DNA of 64,000 bases from Prostheceraeus crozeri (GCA_907163375.1 CAJQUW010006864.1:1-64000); one strand, 5' to 3'; positions 8,975 through 22,470 are shown, numbered from the stretch's first letter. Numbers and translations: made by a program. The notes: a model not told the origin generated them from the letters alone.

Positions 8975-10175
8975 ACACCAGTGGTTGGTTATAATGGTGT
9001 GCGGTTGTGACCGTGTTTACGATTTACTGTGGTTAACCGCTGTACCGGTGGTTACGGTTAACGTGATCAGCAATTACTGTTAATCACGGTTACATTTTGA
9101 ATTGGAATATATTTTGCTCTTGTTTGTTTTACTTTTTGAACTTAAAATGAGTGACAATTGAATGCTGTCTTAAGTGACAATAAATACAAGATATTTAACG
9201 AAATCTGAATGATGTCAGAATCATAATAGTATCATGAAAATTAATCGTGCAGGCACGTTAGGTTTGTGGATTTGTTTTACTTAAAATACGCAGCTCTGTT
9301 AGATGGCTGCGTAAACAAGTAGACAATTATAACATGCTATTTTACATAATTGGATGCATGTTCTAATATTAGCTAAGTATTGCTGTGTACACATGTACGC
9401 ACAGTCGCACACAATATCAAAGCTAATAACAATTCGAAACTTTAGCGCTCGATGCCTGTATCTTGGCTTTCTATTTACCATGATTACTCATAATTTACAT
9501 TCAGACCACCTTGATGGGATATTTACATGTTCATGTAGGTTTAGACTACGAACTATGATTAGGATGATAGGCCAAATCTTTAATATGTAATCACATGCAG
9601 GTCTCCATGGTGTAGGCCATCCTATGCACTAGCCTACACTGTATGAAGGTAAAATTATCAGTTAGCCTATCGTGATTAGAGCGATTGTCAAATGAAAAAA
9701 GAATAGCTTAAACATGCAGTGCACCGTAGGCCAATAGAACATGAGCCCATACGCCAATATGATTTGCATTCATAGCGTATTAAATGCCGCTGTCTTTGAT
9801 TACATGTGTACATGTATTTGATGAACTGCCTTAACCACAAACTTTTTGAAAATATAGCTTTGTATAGCTAGGTAAGGTAAGTCAAACTGGCCCAGGCCTA
9901 TTAGGCTGCCGTCAGTATTTTGTCGATAAGCGAAGCACATGCATAAGGCTATTATGCATGTGCTAGTCTATTACGATGATCAGTAGATAACTGATACAAT
10001 GCATTACTTCAACGAGCATATACGTTCAAACGATTAACAGTCGGATATATAATACATGTGCTTCTGCGATTAACGGTCGGTTACGGCTAAAAATCTAGCG
10101 GTTACGGTTGGTTACGGAAGAATTCTGTACGGTCGGTTCCGGTTAAGAAATTTATCTAACCAAACATCACTAGTT
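8975..10175. mobile_element. Possible non-autonomous DNA element with GGTTACGGTTA-rich ends
   Basis: Both borders of this 1.2 kb stretch are rich in GGTTACGG/GGTTAACG-type repeats (8985-9095 and 10060-10150), which are absent between them. The left edge reads CAGTGGTTGGTTA and the right edge reads TAACCAAACATCACTAG, a rough inverted match. No clean target duplication was found. Repeated short subterminal motifs are typical of hAT-like elements, but the family is unproven. Confidence 0.35.
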
Positions 10176-10179
10176 GGTA

Positions 10180-13140
10180 GTCGATCATCATTACCCCATC
10201 AAAAACATTTGAACTAAAAAGGCTTTTGAGCTTTGCTGTAAATTTTGTCCACTATAATTGAAATCAACAAATATTACCCAAAAGCATGTTGCTAATGATT
10301 TCAGCTATTTTTCAAAAGATGCGTAACATCATGGAATGCCTTCCTTAGAGAATGCCGCAAGAGTATCAGGAGCGCGGAACCATGGGGCAGTCAAAACAAA
10401 ATTTCAGTGGTGGGAAGGTGCATGTATACATCTTGTCCTCAAAGCATCTTGACAAAAAAAGAACGACTGTTGGGCAATTAACGGAGATATGTCATTTGAC
10501 AAAGATGAAAATCAAAAGACCAGCATCCGATCTTCTACTGATGATAGCAAAAGCATTCTTAATGCAAGTCTTCTTCATCTTCATATAACAAGCTTCACTA
10601 AATTTCGTTGCTTGATTCAAAGAGTCTTGTTATCAATCTTGACACTATCTTTACAATCAGCTGTCCATTGGTTTACATCAAAATTCAAAAAATAGATTCA
10701 CTGAATGTCTGACTATGCTAAGTATTTACATCATTTGTCAAGGATCTTGAAGATTTCTCCGATATAATCGAATCCGGCCAAACGTCAGTAGAATCAATAC
10801 CAATTTCATTTAAATGGAATAAGATAAACAATGCAGTATGTAGATTGTTGTATACATGTATGTTCATACATGTTTTGTACATGTTTATCTATATACATGT
10901 AAATAAAGCATTCGAATATTTAATGAAAACATATTGCACTTTTAATTTTGTCAACATCATCGCTTCAAAAAGCCCACGTGTAGAATTCATATCAAATTTT
11001 AACCGACAACTTCAAATACACACATGCATTTACATACTTAAATAGTTTACAGTAATACGTGAAAACTTATGTGAATGACCGAATACAAATCAGAGTATTC
11101 CTCATGTCCTACTTTCATGAGGAAAAAAAACAGAAAAAAATAATGGAGTTCATTCCGAGCTCATTATTAAGGCAACCTTTTGTTTTGTCAAGTTTTTTTA
11201 TTCATTCGCACGCCACTGCTTTGAGACTTGAAAATTAATTTTGAGTACCGTACCTCAAGACGAAAAACATGAAAATTGCGTTGTTGAATTCTTAGTGCGT
11301 GAACAATTACTAACGTTGAAAATCAAAGGAATTTTCTTCAACCAAATATAGAATGTGCAAGTCTAAACGTTCTGCTTCTGCTCGTTCATGAAATTTACAC
11401 ATGCATTGAGCGAGTCCGTTGATGCTTCTTATGGAAATGATCGAATGGTTAACTTAACATCGTAATATCAAGAACAGAAATATTCGTCGGACAGTGGAAG
11501 TAAGATAAAACAGCTCACATGTGCCATGCTTAAATGTAGTTCATCCTATCCAAAGTTGAATTTCCCTCACTTTTCTTATTCCATCAGCAGAAGCAGAAAG
11601 CTTGAAATTGCGGTTTATCCGGTTGACAATATATTTGCTTTATTTGGTTGAAGAAAACATTTGCTTTTTTCAACATATTTACAAATAATTACCGCTATAT
11701 GAAGAGTGGAGTAATTGCTACTGTGCATATGCATTTGCTGTCAAATTTTGAATTGATATCATAATCTTTTCAATCTGGCAGCTATTATCAACAATAACTT
11801 ATTCCAGAAAGGCTAATGGAGCGCGTTCATCTAACTAAGCATTATTTATTTTTACTTGCGGGATGCCACCAACTTCATTCCTCAATATACTTTCCTAAAA
11901 ATGTCCAAAGCCACGATACGGTGAATAAGCTTCTTCATCTGCTTAGGGAAATCAACAGCTTGTAGTCTTTTGTTTTACTCACACGTCGAGAAGTAGCACT
12001 TTAATACCATGCTTGCCTGCTGATCACTCCGAGATGCGACAGATGAAACCTCGCTGAGAGTGACAAAAAACTACATATCCATGTGGCGCTTCAGTCGACA
12101 GCACCGTGACCGTTATCAATTAAAAATAGAGGATGAGGTAACATTACTGCTTGATTGCACATATTTGAAAACAAATCATTCAGATCACAATCAACTTTTA
12201 AAGTATTAAATGATAAAAACTCCTTATCTGAAGACTCTGGCACCTAGATAAGAAGAACCATCACTATAGAAACAGAGTGAACCATAAAGAATGCAGAAGT
12301 CGACGAGAAAATCTATTAAGTCCTGTACGTGCTGTAGTCAGAAGCTGGTAGAGATTGGAGGATCAAAAACTCAGCCGAAGGAAAAATATCAACATCAGCT
12401 AAACCAGCAAGCAAGGTAAGGGCGTTGGGACAATGCAGCATAGCTGCTCACATGCACATACTGCATTTGGACGAGAACACGGTGTCTCTCGCGACAAAAT
12501 TTCGATCCTTTTTTTAAGTCTGGCGTTATGAAAAGTTATGTATCTACACTATAGATTATTTCAAAGCTCACTGCATTGGATGACATGATTATTGAATCAG
12601 TTAGCGACAGCTATTTAGCACCCGGGAGACGTAATATTGATAACACTCGTGACATCAAAAATGACCTTAGTTTTCTTCTTACTAGTGCCATTCTTAAAGT
12701 TCTATCGAATTCATTGGAGCTATCAAATGTTTGAACATATTTAAAATAACTACTTCATTGATCTTAAGTTTTCACAAATTATTCATGCAATCTGAAGTAT
12801 GAAGCATCTTCTGAAAACTTCAGAAGCTAGCATTGTGCACTACCTACTGCTCGTGACACAATTTGTGAATAACAAATTCTTCAATGATATAATGATGCTG
12901 TTCTTACCATTTACATAAATAGAGTAATTATATTGATTTTAGTAATGCCTAGGTAATGAAAGACAGGATTTTGTTGTATCAATAAGATGATCTCGTTGAT
13001 CAAGTATCTCGACAATGGTCTTTTGTAAGTACTAATTGATTGCAAGTATCTCGTATTGCACATTTCAGTATTCGTCCTCCAGTTTCATTTTCTGTTCCTT
13101 TACTTAATTACGAAAAAAATGCATTGACACTTCAAAAATA
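10180..13140. other. Intronic, nothing firm
   Basis: AT-rich sequence with a local cluster of ACATGT palindromes near 10850-10905. A short plus-strand frame near 12292-12417 ends at a donor-like AAG|GTAAGG, but lacks a good acceptor or known homologue, so it is not called. Confidence 0.5.
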
Positions 13141-13436
13141 TCTTGAATGTTTTGACGGTGGAAATAAACATCAGAATGATAATTTTGCTAGATGGTAGGT
13201 TTATCACTCCATTGCTAGACTTAAATGCCACTCAAAGCACCTTTCTCCCGCGTCAGATAACACATCGTTTGATGGCCCTGGGAGCGGCTGTGTTACTTCG
13301 AACGTCTTGCACTTGTTTTGCACTCTGGGACCCTAACACTTGCTGTAAAGATGAAGATATTCTTCATATTATTATAATGCACTGTTTTGCATTTAATTCT
13401 GCTGAGAGCGGAATTAATTTGCTGAAGAAAACTTGA
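13140..13436 (+). pseudogene. Possible LINE C-terminal fragment
   Basis: A 97-residue frame whose end, KDEDILHIIIMHCFAFNSAE, resembles the His/Cys tail of Jockey/CR1/I-type LINE polyproteins (pattern E...EHxLxxCPAF). The preceding zinc-like cysteines (CTCFALWDPNTCC) are irregular. The resemblance is short and this is a weak call. Confidence 0.3.
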
Positions 13437-14387
13437 CATTTTCCCGGGTCAATAGGAATTCAGCTCGAACGCTTTTTATTTTATTCACACTTAGGTGACT
13501 ATAACCAACAGATACCTGATCTAGAACAGTTTAAAATGAATATACACATAAGAGCCCTGAGAGTACTATAGAACATCGAGTAGAGTCAAGTCCAGTCGAG
13601 TCAAGTCGAATAGTCGAATCGATCTTACCAAAATGTTCAAATATCAGCCATATTGATATGTTTTGTAATAATATACAATGTCAAGATATATGCTATATAT
13701 CATATAGTCTGTGTTTCTCAATCTTGCAAAGGCGAGTGCAGTGATTCGGATTTCAGTTCAATCACACATTAACATCTTCAGCAAAAAACACAGGGAACTA
13801 AGATGCTAAAAATGATGATCAGGACGCTTGCAATGATAATAGGAAATAAGAAATGAGATAGCCAGATATTGTAATCAGCCGTTGCAGGCAAGAAATGTAC
13901 ATTAGTTGAAATGTTGGTTTGATTTGCCTGAAGCCAATTTCAGTCATCGCAAGTCTTTTTGTAATACTGTCAACAGACACATGCAGTGAAAGAACACATT
14001 CAGTAAGAACTGAAGGCATAAGTCATTTACGCTGATCACTCACTGGCAGTGACAGCAGCTCAGAAAAACTATTTTTCCCCAAAAGTTATTCGCACCCGAC
14101 ATTCTAGTTTATAATACAGCGTGGCTTTCATCATCAATCAGAAATTATTAATGCTATCAGTCAGAAATTATTGATAGTATAGAGCTTTGTTTCATGCGTC
14201 ATTTTCCTTTTTTTAGTCCAATACCATATACACTAAAACAAGCAAGCTTTTTATCTTGATTAACGAAATATTTTTATAAAGACAAGAAATTGAAATGTGT
14301 TTACAATTGAAACTGATAATACTGAAAGTTGACGTATTAGTCAACTATGTATAGCTCTCACATTGGTGCTGGAACTGGTACGAGTAA

Positions 14388-16831
14388 CAGGGTGGCGGTC
14401 AGATTTAAAGATTCAAATTTCCGGGCGATTCCCGGGCTGTTTCATCGAATTTTCACGCTTTTTTTATATTGACCATATATGTTATTCCAATTGCGCCGAT
14501 TAAAAATTACCCTGACACTTCTTTAAACTATTTCTATCATTAAATTTGAGACATTTCCTGTTTGAATTTTGTGACGAAATTTATGTGCTAAATAATGAAC
14601 GTCATTTAACTCTACCGCACTCATTTTTCAAAATTTGTGAATTCTGTGAGCGATAGTTCTTAAGCTTATAAACATCTGCCTTTCCTTAATGCACTGCAGT
14701 GAATAACTGTTGGGATCTAAATGATTTCATATCGATAGAAAAGTTCATTTCTTGAACTTTGCAACGATCAAAAAATAATTCATTATCATGTGATTTGTGA
14801 AATTCTAGAAAGCTTTATCTAGCCGATTTATCAGACTGAAACTTTCAAGGCGCATGTTAAGTTGAAGCAGCAATCATGATATCAAAATGCTCATGTTAAT
14901 GGAATAGCACGATGACAACAAGTTATCAAGAAACATCAACAAGAGAAACCAGAAAAAGTGCCACACTAGACGAAGACTGTGAAGGCCAGAAGAATTCCTT
15001 CTTACCACCTTTGTGTATCAGTTTGCGTAGGAACAAAGGACGCATGGTAACCGTCAGTTATAAAGATTGTGTCTGATGTTTCCAGCAATGTCTGGTATAA
15101 TACTGCAGAATCAAGGACTCGTTATTTCTCGATTCAAAGGATAGCAATAGCAGTGCAACGCAGTAATAGTACCTCCGTATTGAAGACATTATCATTGGAT
15201 TTTAAACCATGGCAGGAGTTTCTTTATCTGGCTAAATTTGACAATGTGACTTTCTATTCCTCGTCATCAAATTATTCAACTTGCTTCTTCTTCACATTGT
15301 ATAATTAATTCCGTCAGATTCTAGTAAATGGTGTTTATTGGAATAATATTCAGAGAACGTGCCGATAACAAATTTTAAAATGTCTCCTAATTAGTTGAGA
15401 ATGCAGTTTTTGAAAATATTACGTCTCAAAAGGCAATTAGCATATTCAGTCTTGCATGTTTAAAAGTTGAAGTCTGAAAAATTGACTAAAAGCAAAAAAT
15501 GTATGAAAAAAGTTACAAAGCTACATGAATCAGTTGATGAAAATTAAATATTATGCGTGTTTTGTGATCATTAGAAAGTACGAAAAATGAACTCTTCTAT
15601 CGTTCAAAAATCACTCAGATCTCATAATGTTCACGGGCTACAAGCCACTGAATAAAGGCCTGATGATTTGTGCTCGCTTAAAAGTTAACCGGCTCAATGC
15701 GTGATTAAATGTGTAGGCCTAATTAAGTTCACTCTTTTATGGTTCTGATTATCTTCACATCAATAGGCTCAATTATGTCATTAAATTTAATTAAAAAAAA
15801 GGCTATCAGTAAATTCCCGCATTCTTGAAATATTTTCTTTGGCCGTGATTAGTAATGCGGTGCAATTTGTCAGAAATACGTACATGTATGTGTATGTCAC
15901 GGTTAACTGGCAGAACAGGTCTGAGATAGCTGGGCCTTTTTTTTCTAGGCCTTTTTTTCATATGGAATACGCTAGCAAAATTTACTTGATAAGTTAACTA
16001 GAATGGTATTTCTTGACTTATTTTTCGCGTTTCTGGTATAGTCGGAACCGGAACAAAGAGCAAAATCTTTACCGCTAGCAGAAGCTCCAGATGGCTCAAT
16101 ATACTAGCGACCCCGATCCTTGGAAGTAGTGGTCTGTACATAATCCCCATTGGTTTGGGTGGCCTTCCTGACATGCTTTACTGAGAGGTTTTCGAACTCA
16201 TCACTTAGCTTAGCCATTTAATTTACTTTTATTCTTATATTTAATTCTATTTACTTTTATTCGAAATATCAAAGAAACTCTGATGCACTTTTCTGTCAGT
16301 GGCAGAGTTGTCAGAATTTTATTGGCATCATTATGAAACTTGATGTGGATGTGGCGCATAAGTAGCCTAAAGTGTTAAATTGCGCGAATTTTTCTTGCAT
16401 TTTTTTATTGCTCAAAAAGATGCTTTTGTAAAATATCTTTCAACTAATGAAATTGATAACGCAAGATAAACGATCATTCCGATATGACATTTTTTTAATA
16501 TGTATTCAAAACGACATAACCATCGCCTCACACATCATTGACAATGCATGTGGAAATGAAGCAAATTTGTCTAGCCATGAATTTTCCATCCAGATGTTGT
16601 GCATATTTACTTGATTATATCAATCAAGAATCGAAGACATATAACTGAAATAGTGGGTTTAGTAATAGTCATGTTACTAGTATTTGAAATCAAGAAATCA
16701 TGCTTACTGGACTTAGAAATAAAGATCACGAAATGGCATTCCCGGGGTATTTAAGGTCTAACTGTCTATTTCGCTAAAATTTAAGGACGATTACCGAGCT
16801 GCCCGGATTCCCGGGCTCGGCCGCCACCCTG
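14388..16831. mobile_element. TIR element, 2.44 kb, with 6-bp target duplication GAGTAA
   Basis: The left end reads CAGGGTGGCGGTC and the right end GGCCGCCACCCTG, giving an 11-bp perfect terminal inverted repeat. GAGTAA lies directly outside both ends (14382-14387 and 16832-16837). Both ends also carry a CCGGG-GATTCCCGGGC subterminal motif (14429-14446; 16801-16816). No transposase frame is visible, so the element looks non-autonomous. CAGGG ends recall hAT elements, but those make 8-bp duplications; a 6-bp duplication suggests another superfamily such as IS3EU or Dada. The assignment is open. Confidence 0.75.
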
Positions 16832-16839
16832 GAGTAAAT

Positions 16840-18430
16840 TGTATCATTTAATGTTAATACTTCGCATTGGAGATTCATTTCAAAAGACATTCAGTTCGTT
16901 ATTTGGACAAATCTATTCTCCAAATCAAAAAAATGGTGGATTGAATGATGTTTTTTTTTCTTGAAAAGAGTTATAGAAAATGTGCGTATTTGTCGTAATT
17001 GAGTTATGCTAGAATTTGTACGTACTCCACTGACCTCTCTAAATACTGACACAACACAGGCCTTCTCTGACAATTCTGAGAGTTACAACAAAACTGTAAA
17101 AAATTCAGTAAATAGACAAGTCATTGAAAATGAAATTATGCTTTATATCAATTTTCTGATACTGACTGAATGCTGCTCTTGTGCTTGTGTGAAGAGCAGC
17201 AATAGAATAAGCATGCTTATTACTGAATACCACATAAATTTTTGTCTCTTACTGTCTTGACATGGGAATTCTGTTCGACTCGACTCGAGGTTGGCAGGAC
17301 CCTAATACGGAGTTTTATCCATTTTATGCGCTTAAAAACAGAATAAGTCACAAAGTAGCGCACGCGACAGTCGTTCACTCGTATATGAACTAGTATAAAG
17401 ATGAAACAATTGGTCTACATCCAACACTACCTGGGGTTCATACAGATATAATAAAATTGATGCTTGTGTGTTATGTTTGCTTTCCATGGTGGCAATCTAA
17501 CTTGATGCAACAAAATGGATGCACTCGCGACAGTTAAAATTGCTCGATGAAAATTACAATATACTTGAATATTATTATTGTAGACAGCTAAATTATCATT
17601 GCGACTTATTACAACGGATATTTGTCAAGAGAAACTTTCATTATCCCAAGCATTCATTATTTCAAACATTCACTTTGCTATATGAATGATAGGTAAAAAA
17701 TAGTTCAATTTACAGCGAATTTTGGCAGTATTTGATGTCCCACTATTAACACTCGTAAATCTACATCGAGGAGCCTAAAATGAGATGAAAAATTATCAGA
17801 ACATTTTTGACGAACATAAGTGTCATTTTACTGAAATTGGTGAAAAATATGCATCCCTGAAAATGTCTGTCACTCATTGGCACTGTTATTCTTATACCGA
17901 TTTAAAGCTTAGCACGCGTTCCAGAGACATAAACGAGCACAATAATTTCCGACGATTCTAACTATACAGATCTATTCTTTTATTTTCAACTTAGAACAAT
18001 ATCATAAAAAATGCATAAGACCAACTATTACTCCAAATTTCAGTGAGGAAAACGTACATAATCTTACTGAAACAAAATAACTATTTTTTCTGTCATATCA
18101 TATATTCTTTATTAAAAACAACCACTATCAGATTGATAATGACCATGAATAAGAGAGTTTATGAGGAGCTGCCAAAAGCAAAATACTGAGCATAAAAATG
18201 CGATAAAACTGCAGGGCATATATCTAAAATGCGAATTACTAACAAAATACTATATCAGAAATCACAATTGGATACTTTGGTGGAAGCAGTCTACTTTTCT
18301 CTTGAGTGCAAAAACAAAACTAGGGAGGCAGAATAAACTAAAAACAAAACTTAACTCTGGGGGAAGATGGTTACCAAAAACTGAAAACAAAACTAAACAA
18401 AACCACGGGAAGAAGCTACATCACCTAAAG
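16840..18430. other. Intronic, nothing recognised
   Basis: AT-rich intron sequence between the TIR element and the hAT remnant. Near 18300-18410 there is an A-rich AAAACAAAACT-type stretch. No exon or repeat family is recognised. Confidence 0.5.
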
Positions 18431-18464
18431 TTCACTTATAGAAACTTCTTATAGATGTCTGTTT

Positions 18465-18615
18465 CTCATCATTCTTCCTCAGATCCTTTCCTGCTTCTTC
18501 AACTCGCATCTTCTTCCTCTGATCTTGTCCTGCTTCTTCAACTCGCTTCTTCTTCCTCTCATCATTCTTCCTCTGATCCTGTCCTCTTTCTCCAACTCGC
18601 ATCTTCAAAAATGGT
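18465..18615. repeat. Imperfect tandem repeat at the hAT 3' coding end
   Basis: Three to four copies of a ~40-55 bp unit built on TTCTTCCTCTGATCCTGTCC and TGCTTCTTCAACTCGCATC. On the minus strand it encodes a repeated basic/acidic RVEEAGQDQRKK-like segment. It probably expanded within the dying transposase gene. Confidence 0.75.
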
Positions 18616-19266
18616 TCCTTTCGCACGCGTTTCTTGATCCTATATGCTTTTGCTAGCGAAATCAATGCCTGATTTCTTCTTGCTTTTTCAGCAGCTTCAA
18701 TAGCAATTCTTCTAAACATACTTCTGGAGATGGATTTTCTAGGTGTTATTGCCAACGTACTCAATAACGCACTTTTCCTGTTTCTGTAGCACAAGGTTCT
18801 CTTGCCTTTTCATGTACGCACCCTCCGTCTTTTTTAGTAATTCTTCCGGAACAGGATCATTTCGCACGAACTTCTCAACAGCGTTATGACTGCGTATCAG
18901 GTGATAATGCTTGATGGATTGGCTTGCATCCAATGTTTCAATTTTCACCTGTGATGTTTTCTTATGAGACTTGATGTCATCCTGCTAAAAAATCTCTCTA
19001 CCTCTAGAGCGCTGATGATTGCCAGGTAGACCAAAGCCAGTTTGCTAAGAGCTGGATATCTTTCTCTCAGTCTGTAAGTTGGATCTACAGAGTAATTTCT
19101 GATTTCCTTCTCGATATTACATTTTTCATCGTCATTTAATATGCTGTCGTGATCGAATGCCCGGTGCAGCAAGTAGCTCTGCCCGACAGAATGACTTCTC
19201 ATATCTGGTGACAATGCAGACAAATGCCGCAACAACCTGTTTTTGCATGTCATTATCTCGCATATA

Positions 19267-20845
19267 CGAGGCGTGTTCAAATGAAATCCGTTCGATTTAC
19301 TATATTTATAAAATAATTATTTAAACGAGTAAAACCACGATGGAGGAGCCAAGTCGCATGCATCCTACTTAAAGCGACATTTGATAAACTTTCATCGAAA
19401 ATGATTGATAATTGATACAGCAATGATCACTTAAGATAGGTTCAGGTAAGCCTATGATGATACATGATGTAAAACATGTTTTTTTTAAAAAAAAGTAGGC
19501 TATATATACTTTCCACCCGGAGTCGGAGTCGCAGTCCTATCAACCCCCGGAGTCGGAGTCGGCGTCCTATCAAGATGATAGGACTCCGCATCCCTGTTAT
19601 ACAGTAATAACTGTGTATTTAGAATAAGGAAGACAATAGTAAGACTTAGAATAACTTTCCATTGGCATCAAGGCACTTATCCCTTTGTTTTGGCAAGCGT
19701 CGAATCCCGTCGCCAAAAAACGATTTCGGCTACTCTTTGAACCAATTTCTCACTGAGGTCTTCACATCCACGTCTGACTAGAATATATACCCTTTGAGGA
19801 TCTTCTCCAGCGGACCAAAGATGTGAAAATCGCACGGTGACGAATCAGGGCTGCATGCAAGATATTCCCAAAATTTCCACCTCTTCCTTGACAACTCGCA
19901 GACGCGCGTTGTCAAGGAGAATAATTCTAGCAGACAGCATACCGGGTCGTTCGTTTTTTATGGATCGGTGAAGATTATCTAACGTTTGGATGCATCGCTG
20001 TGAGCTCATCGTTTTATTTGGTTCGTGGAATTCCAGCAATACTGGGACCTGAATGTCAAAGAACACTGAGCATTTCCTTCCCTGAAGACTGCTCGAAACT
20101 TCTTCGGTTTTGGAGACTTCGAATGTTTCCATTGCATACTCGTCGGCTTCCCATCTTCTTCGAAATGGTGACACCATGCCTCGTTTCCAGCCACGATACG
20201 TCGCATGAAGTCCTCACTCTCAGTGTTGAAGCGAGTGAGACGCTGCAGACTTCGAGTTTTCCTTCTCTCCTTGTGTTCTTCGGTCAGCATATGAGGCACC
20301 CACTGAGAGCAAACTTTTCTGTACTTCAAGTTCTCAATAACGATGGTTTGCATTGAGCATATAGAAGTGCTAAAAGTGTCTGCAGATCTCCAATGTTTCA
20401 TCGACAATTGGTTCTGAAAGCCGCGTCAACGCTCTCGGTCAGGCTCTCAGTCACAACCTTGTGACTCTGTCCAGGACGTGGAAAATCTGATGTTTTGATT
20501 CTGTTTTCACGAAACTTCCGCGACCAGTCTATGATCGTGGTCTTCGACTCACTCTGATCCCCGTAAACCGCTATCTTCCTATGATGAATTTCAACTGGTT
20601 GGCATCCTTCTGCGGTCAGGAATTGGATTACTGCTCTCTGATACTCTTTGGACGGACTTGACATCCTTTGTACGGTAAACGACATTTTTGACTGCAACAA
20701 TATAGTAATTTATAACGACAGTGATTGTAAACAGAATCACGCTAGCTTAAGACATTGAACATTGCTACACCATGTTAGCCTAATTGATTCAGCGATTGTT
20801 TACGCGAAAGATTAATCCAACGGGTTTCATTTAAACATGTCTCAA
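19267..20845 (-). mobile_element. Mariner-family element, dead, inserted into the hAT gene
   Basis: The left end CGAGGCGTGTTCAAATGAAA (19267) and the right end TTTCATTTAAACATGTCTCA (to about 20845) form a ~28-bp inverted repeat with about six mismatches, flanked by TA. Inside, minus-strand frames give a mariner transposase in pieces: the HTH region (20398-20700), SQWVPHMLTEEHKERR then AGNEAWCHHFE and TSMQWKHSKSPKPKKF (20006-20407), IILLDNARLRV (19845-20177), and SPCDFHIFGPLEKILKG near 19790-19860. The first catalytic Asp is Asn (AGNEAW) and the frame is shifted, so it cannot act. The right margin of the element sits exactly where the hAT frame breaks. Confidence 0.85.
19510..19600. repeat. 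Duplicated CGGAGTCGGAGTCG unit with hairpin
   Basis: CCCGGAGTCGGAGTCG-CAGTCCTATCAA appears twice in a row, followed by the inverted GATGATAGGACTCCG, so GTCCTATCA and TGATAGGAC can pair around a 3-nt loop. It lies in the 3' non-coding part of the mariner, which is longer than usual for the family; it may be a small secondary insertion. Confidence 0.7.
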
Positions 20846-21559
20846 TACGTCACAGTGAGCAGATGGGCAGAAAATAATTGTTTCCTCAAACGATGGGAGG
20901 ACATGATTCCTTCTCTAACATCACCAAAAAAGATATTTTGGACTGGCAGGTGAATTGATTTGTCATCAAAGTTAAGCTCATAAAGTGCTTCACAAGATTT
21001 GCAAACAAGATGAAAAAAAGAGTACTTTCGTAAAAGTGACAGAACGATTCTATTGAGTTTCAGAATCACAATGAGCCTCCTCCTTTCAACAAGCAGGTGA
21101 TCGTGTATGCGCTGCAGCCTTTTCAGACTAGCTTTCGTGAACTTCTTTTGACGCAGTTTGCAAGTTCATTAAAAGTTTTGTGCGTCTTCTAGTAGATGTA
21201 ATGGAAGTTGGAGAATTTAGCAAACTGTTAGATAGGCATCCTTCTGATCAGGTGAAAATTTAAAATGATTGTAGAGATCAGCAAAAAGAGATCCGACATT
21301 CCCTTTTAATGATTGAGTAAACTTTTTTGCGGCGCTATTTGCATGATGGCAAGTATCGCCATAAATGCCAGACAGATTTGGGCAATGTTCTTTCATTCTG
21401 GTTTCTACACCACACTTCGAGCCCCGCATAATCGCGCATGATTCCATGATAATGCTAATCAATTTTGATTTGTCAAAATTGAATTCAATTAAAATATCAA
21501 GAAGCTTTGCAGTAGCCCTAGTGGAATTCACTTTAATCATCTGCACGCTTTTTAGATGA

Positions 21560-22465
21560 TAAACACAATTTTTCCCAGCTCATAATCAGAAAACTGATGA
21601 GTATACCTAGAACTCATCTATGTGACAGCTATATCAATGACAAGAATGATGTATGATGCATTGTACATTTCATGAAGATCCCTTAGCATCAGTTGCTTTG
21701 GAAGACCATTTGGGCCAACCTGGTCCAAGACTGATAACAAATTCAACAAAACAATTTGAGTCTACCCTCATTAATGTAGTTACCAAAGGAAACTGAAATA
21801 AAACTGAAAAGTTGATACTTTGCTAGCTTTATTATAGGGAGGTCGCGCGAAGTGCGAACATTTTTAGATTTTTCTGTTAGAGTTGTCATTACAAACTTAC
21901 CAACCAAGTAACGGGGGACCGAATGAACGGATTTCTGTAAAGATTTCAGATTGGGCGATGTACCTCTTACCTCTTCCCCCTATATTTTTAATGCGTATTT
22001 GCATCAATCCCGAGAATGATCAAAATCTTGAAAAAAGGCTCCCGATACGTGCTTTGTTCATTTTGTAAAATGATTTAGAGGTATTAATATAAAATGATCA
22101 TTTCAAGGCATGCACTTCAAAAAGCATGATTTAAGAAATTTAAAACGAATAGCAAATTTCATTAACTGTAGAAAATGGTCGATGTGAACGTTCGTCGTGT
22201 TCTCGACCATTTATAAATAGACATAGATTTTCGTGTAGATTTCAATCAGAAAAAGATTGAACCCTGCTTTAATTTTTTTATACCTACATTTTTAATTTAG
22301 GATTGACCCTCCCTAGCTTGTATATGTGTAAGCTAAATTAGTCCTCGTAAGAACAAGCAAAATTGTGGGAACTTTGTTTAAATTTATGAGATCGCTAAAT
22401 CAGTCCTCACAAGGACAATCAAATTTTGTTGCGATTCTAGTATGTTTTGTGTTTCCTTATTGTAT
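21560..22465. other. Intronic; two-copy TCCTC-GAACAA repeat only
   Basis: No gene. Near 22330-22430 there are two spaced copies of GCTAAAT(T/C)AGTCCTC followed by CAA and GGAC/GAAC segments, which form a weak direct repeat. Part of the hAT 5' region could extend into this stretch, but I could not recognise it. Confidence 0.4.
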
Positions 22466-22470
22466 CTATG

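Larger units (their letters stand above)
18432..21546 (-). pseudogene. hAT-type transposase remnant, split by a mariner insertion
   Basis: On the minus strand several frames follow the order of one hAT transposase. At 21217-21546: LISIIMESCAIMRGSKCGVE and CPNLSGIYGDTCHHANSAAK, the RNase-H-like core region. At 20842-21069: a middle piece ending HLLTVTY. At 18945-19265: RYPALSKLALVYLAIISALE and VERFFSRMTSS, the C-terminal dimerisation motif. At 18739-18948: RSHNAVEKFVRNDPVPEELL, then a very basic tail. Frameshifts and stops separate the pieces, so it is dead. The piece ending at 20842 continues directly at about 19265 once the mariner is removed. The N-terminal BED finger and terminal repeats were not found. 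Confidence 0.75.

Noticed and set aside
12292-12417. Host exon ending AAG|GTAAGG on the plus strand
   Set aside because: No pyrimidine-rich acceptor, no recognisable protein, and a start codon inside low-complexity lysine/glutamine-rich sequence.
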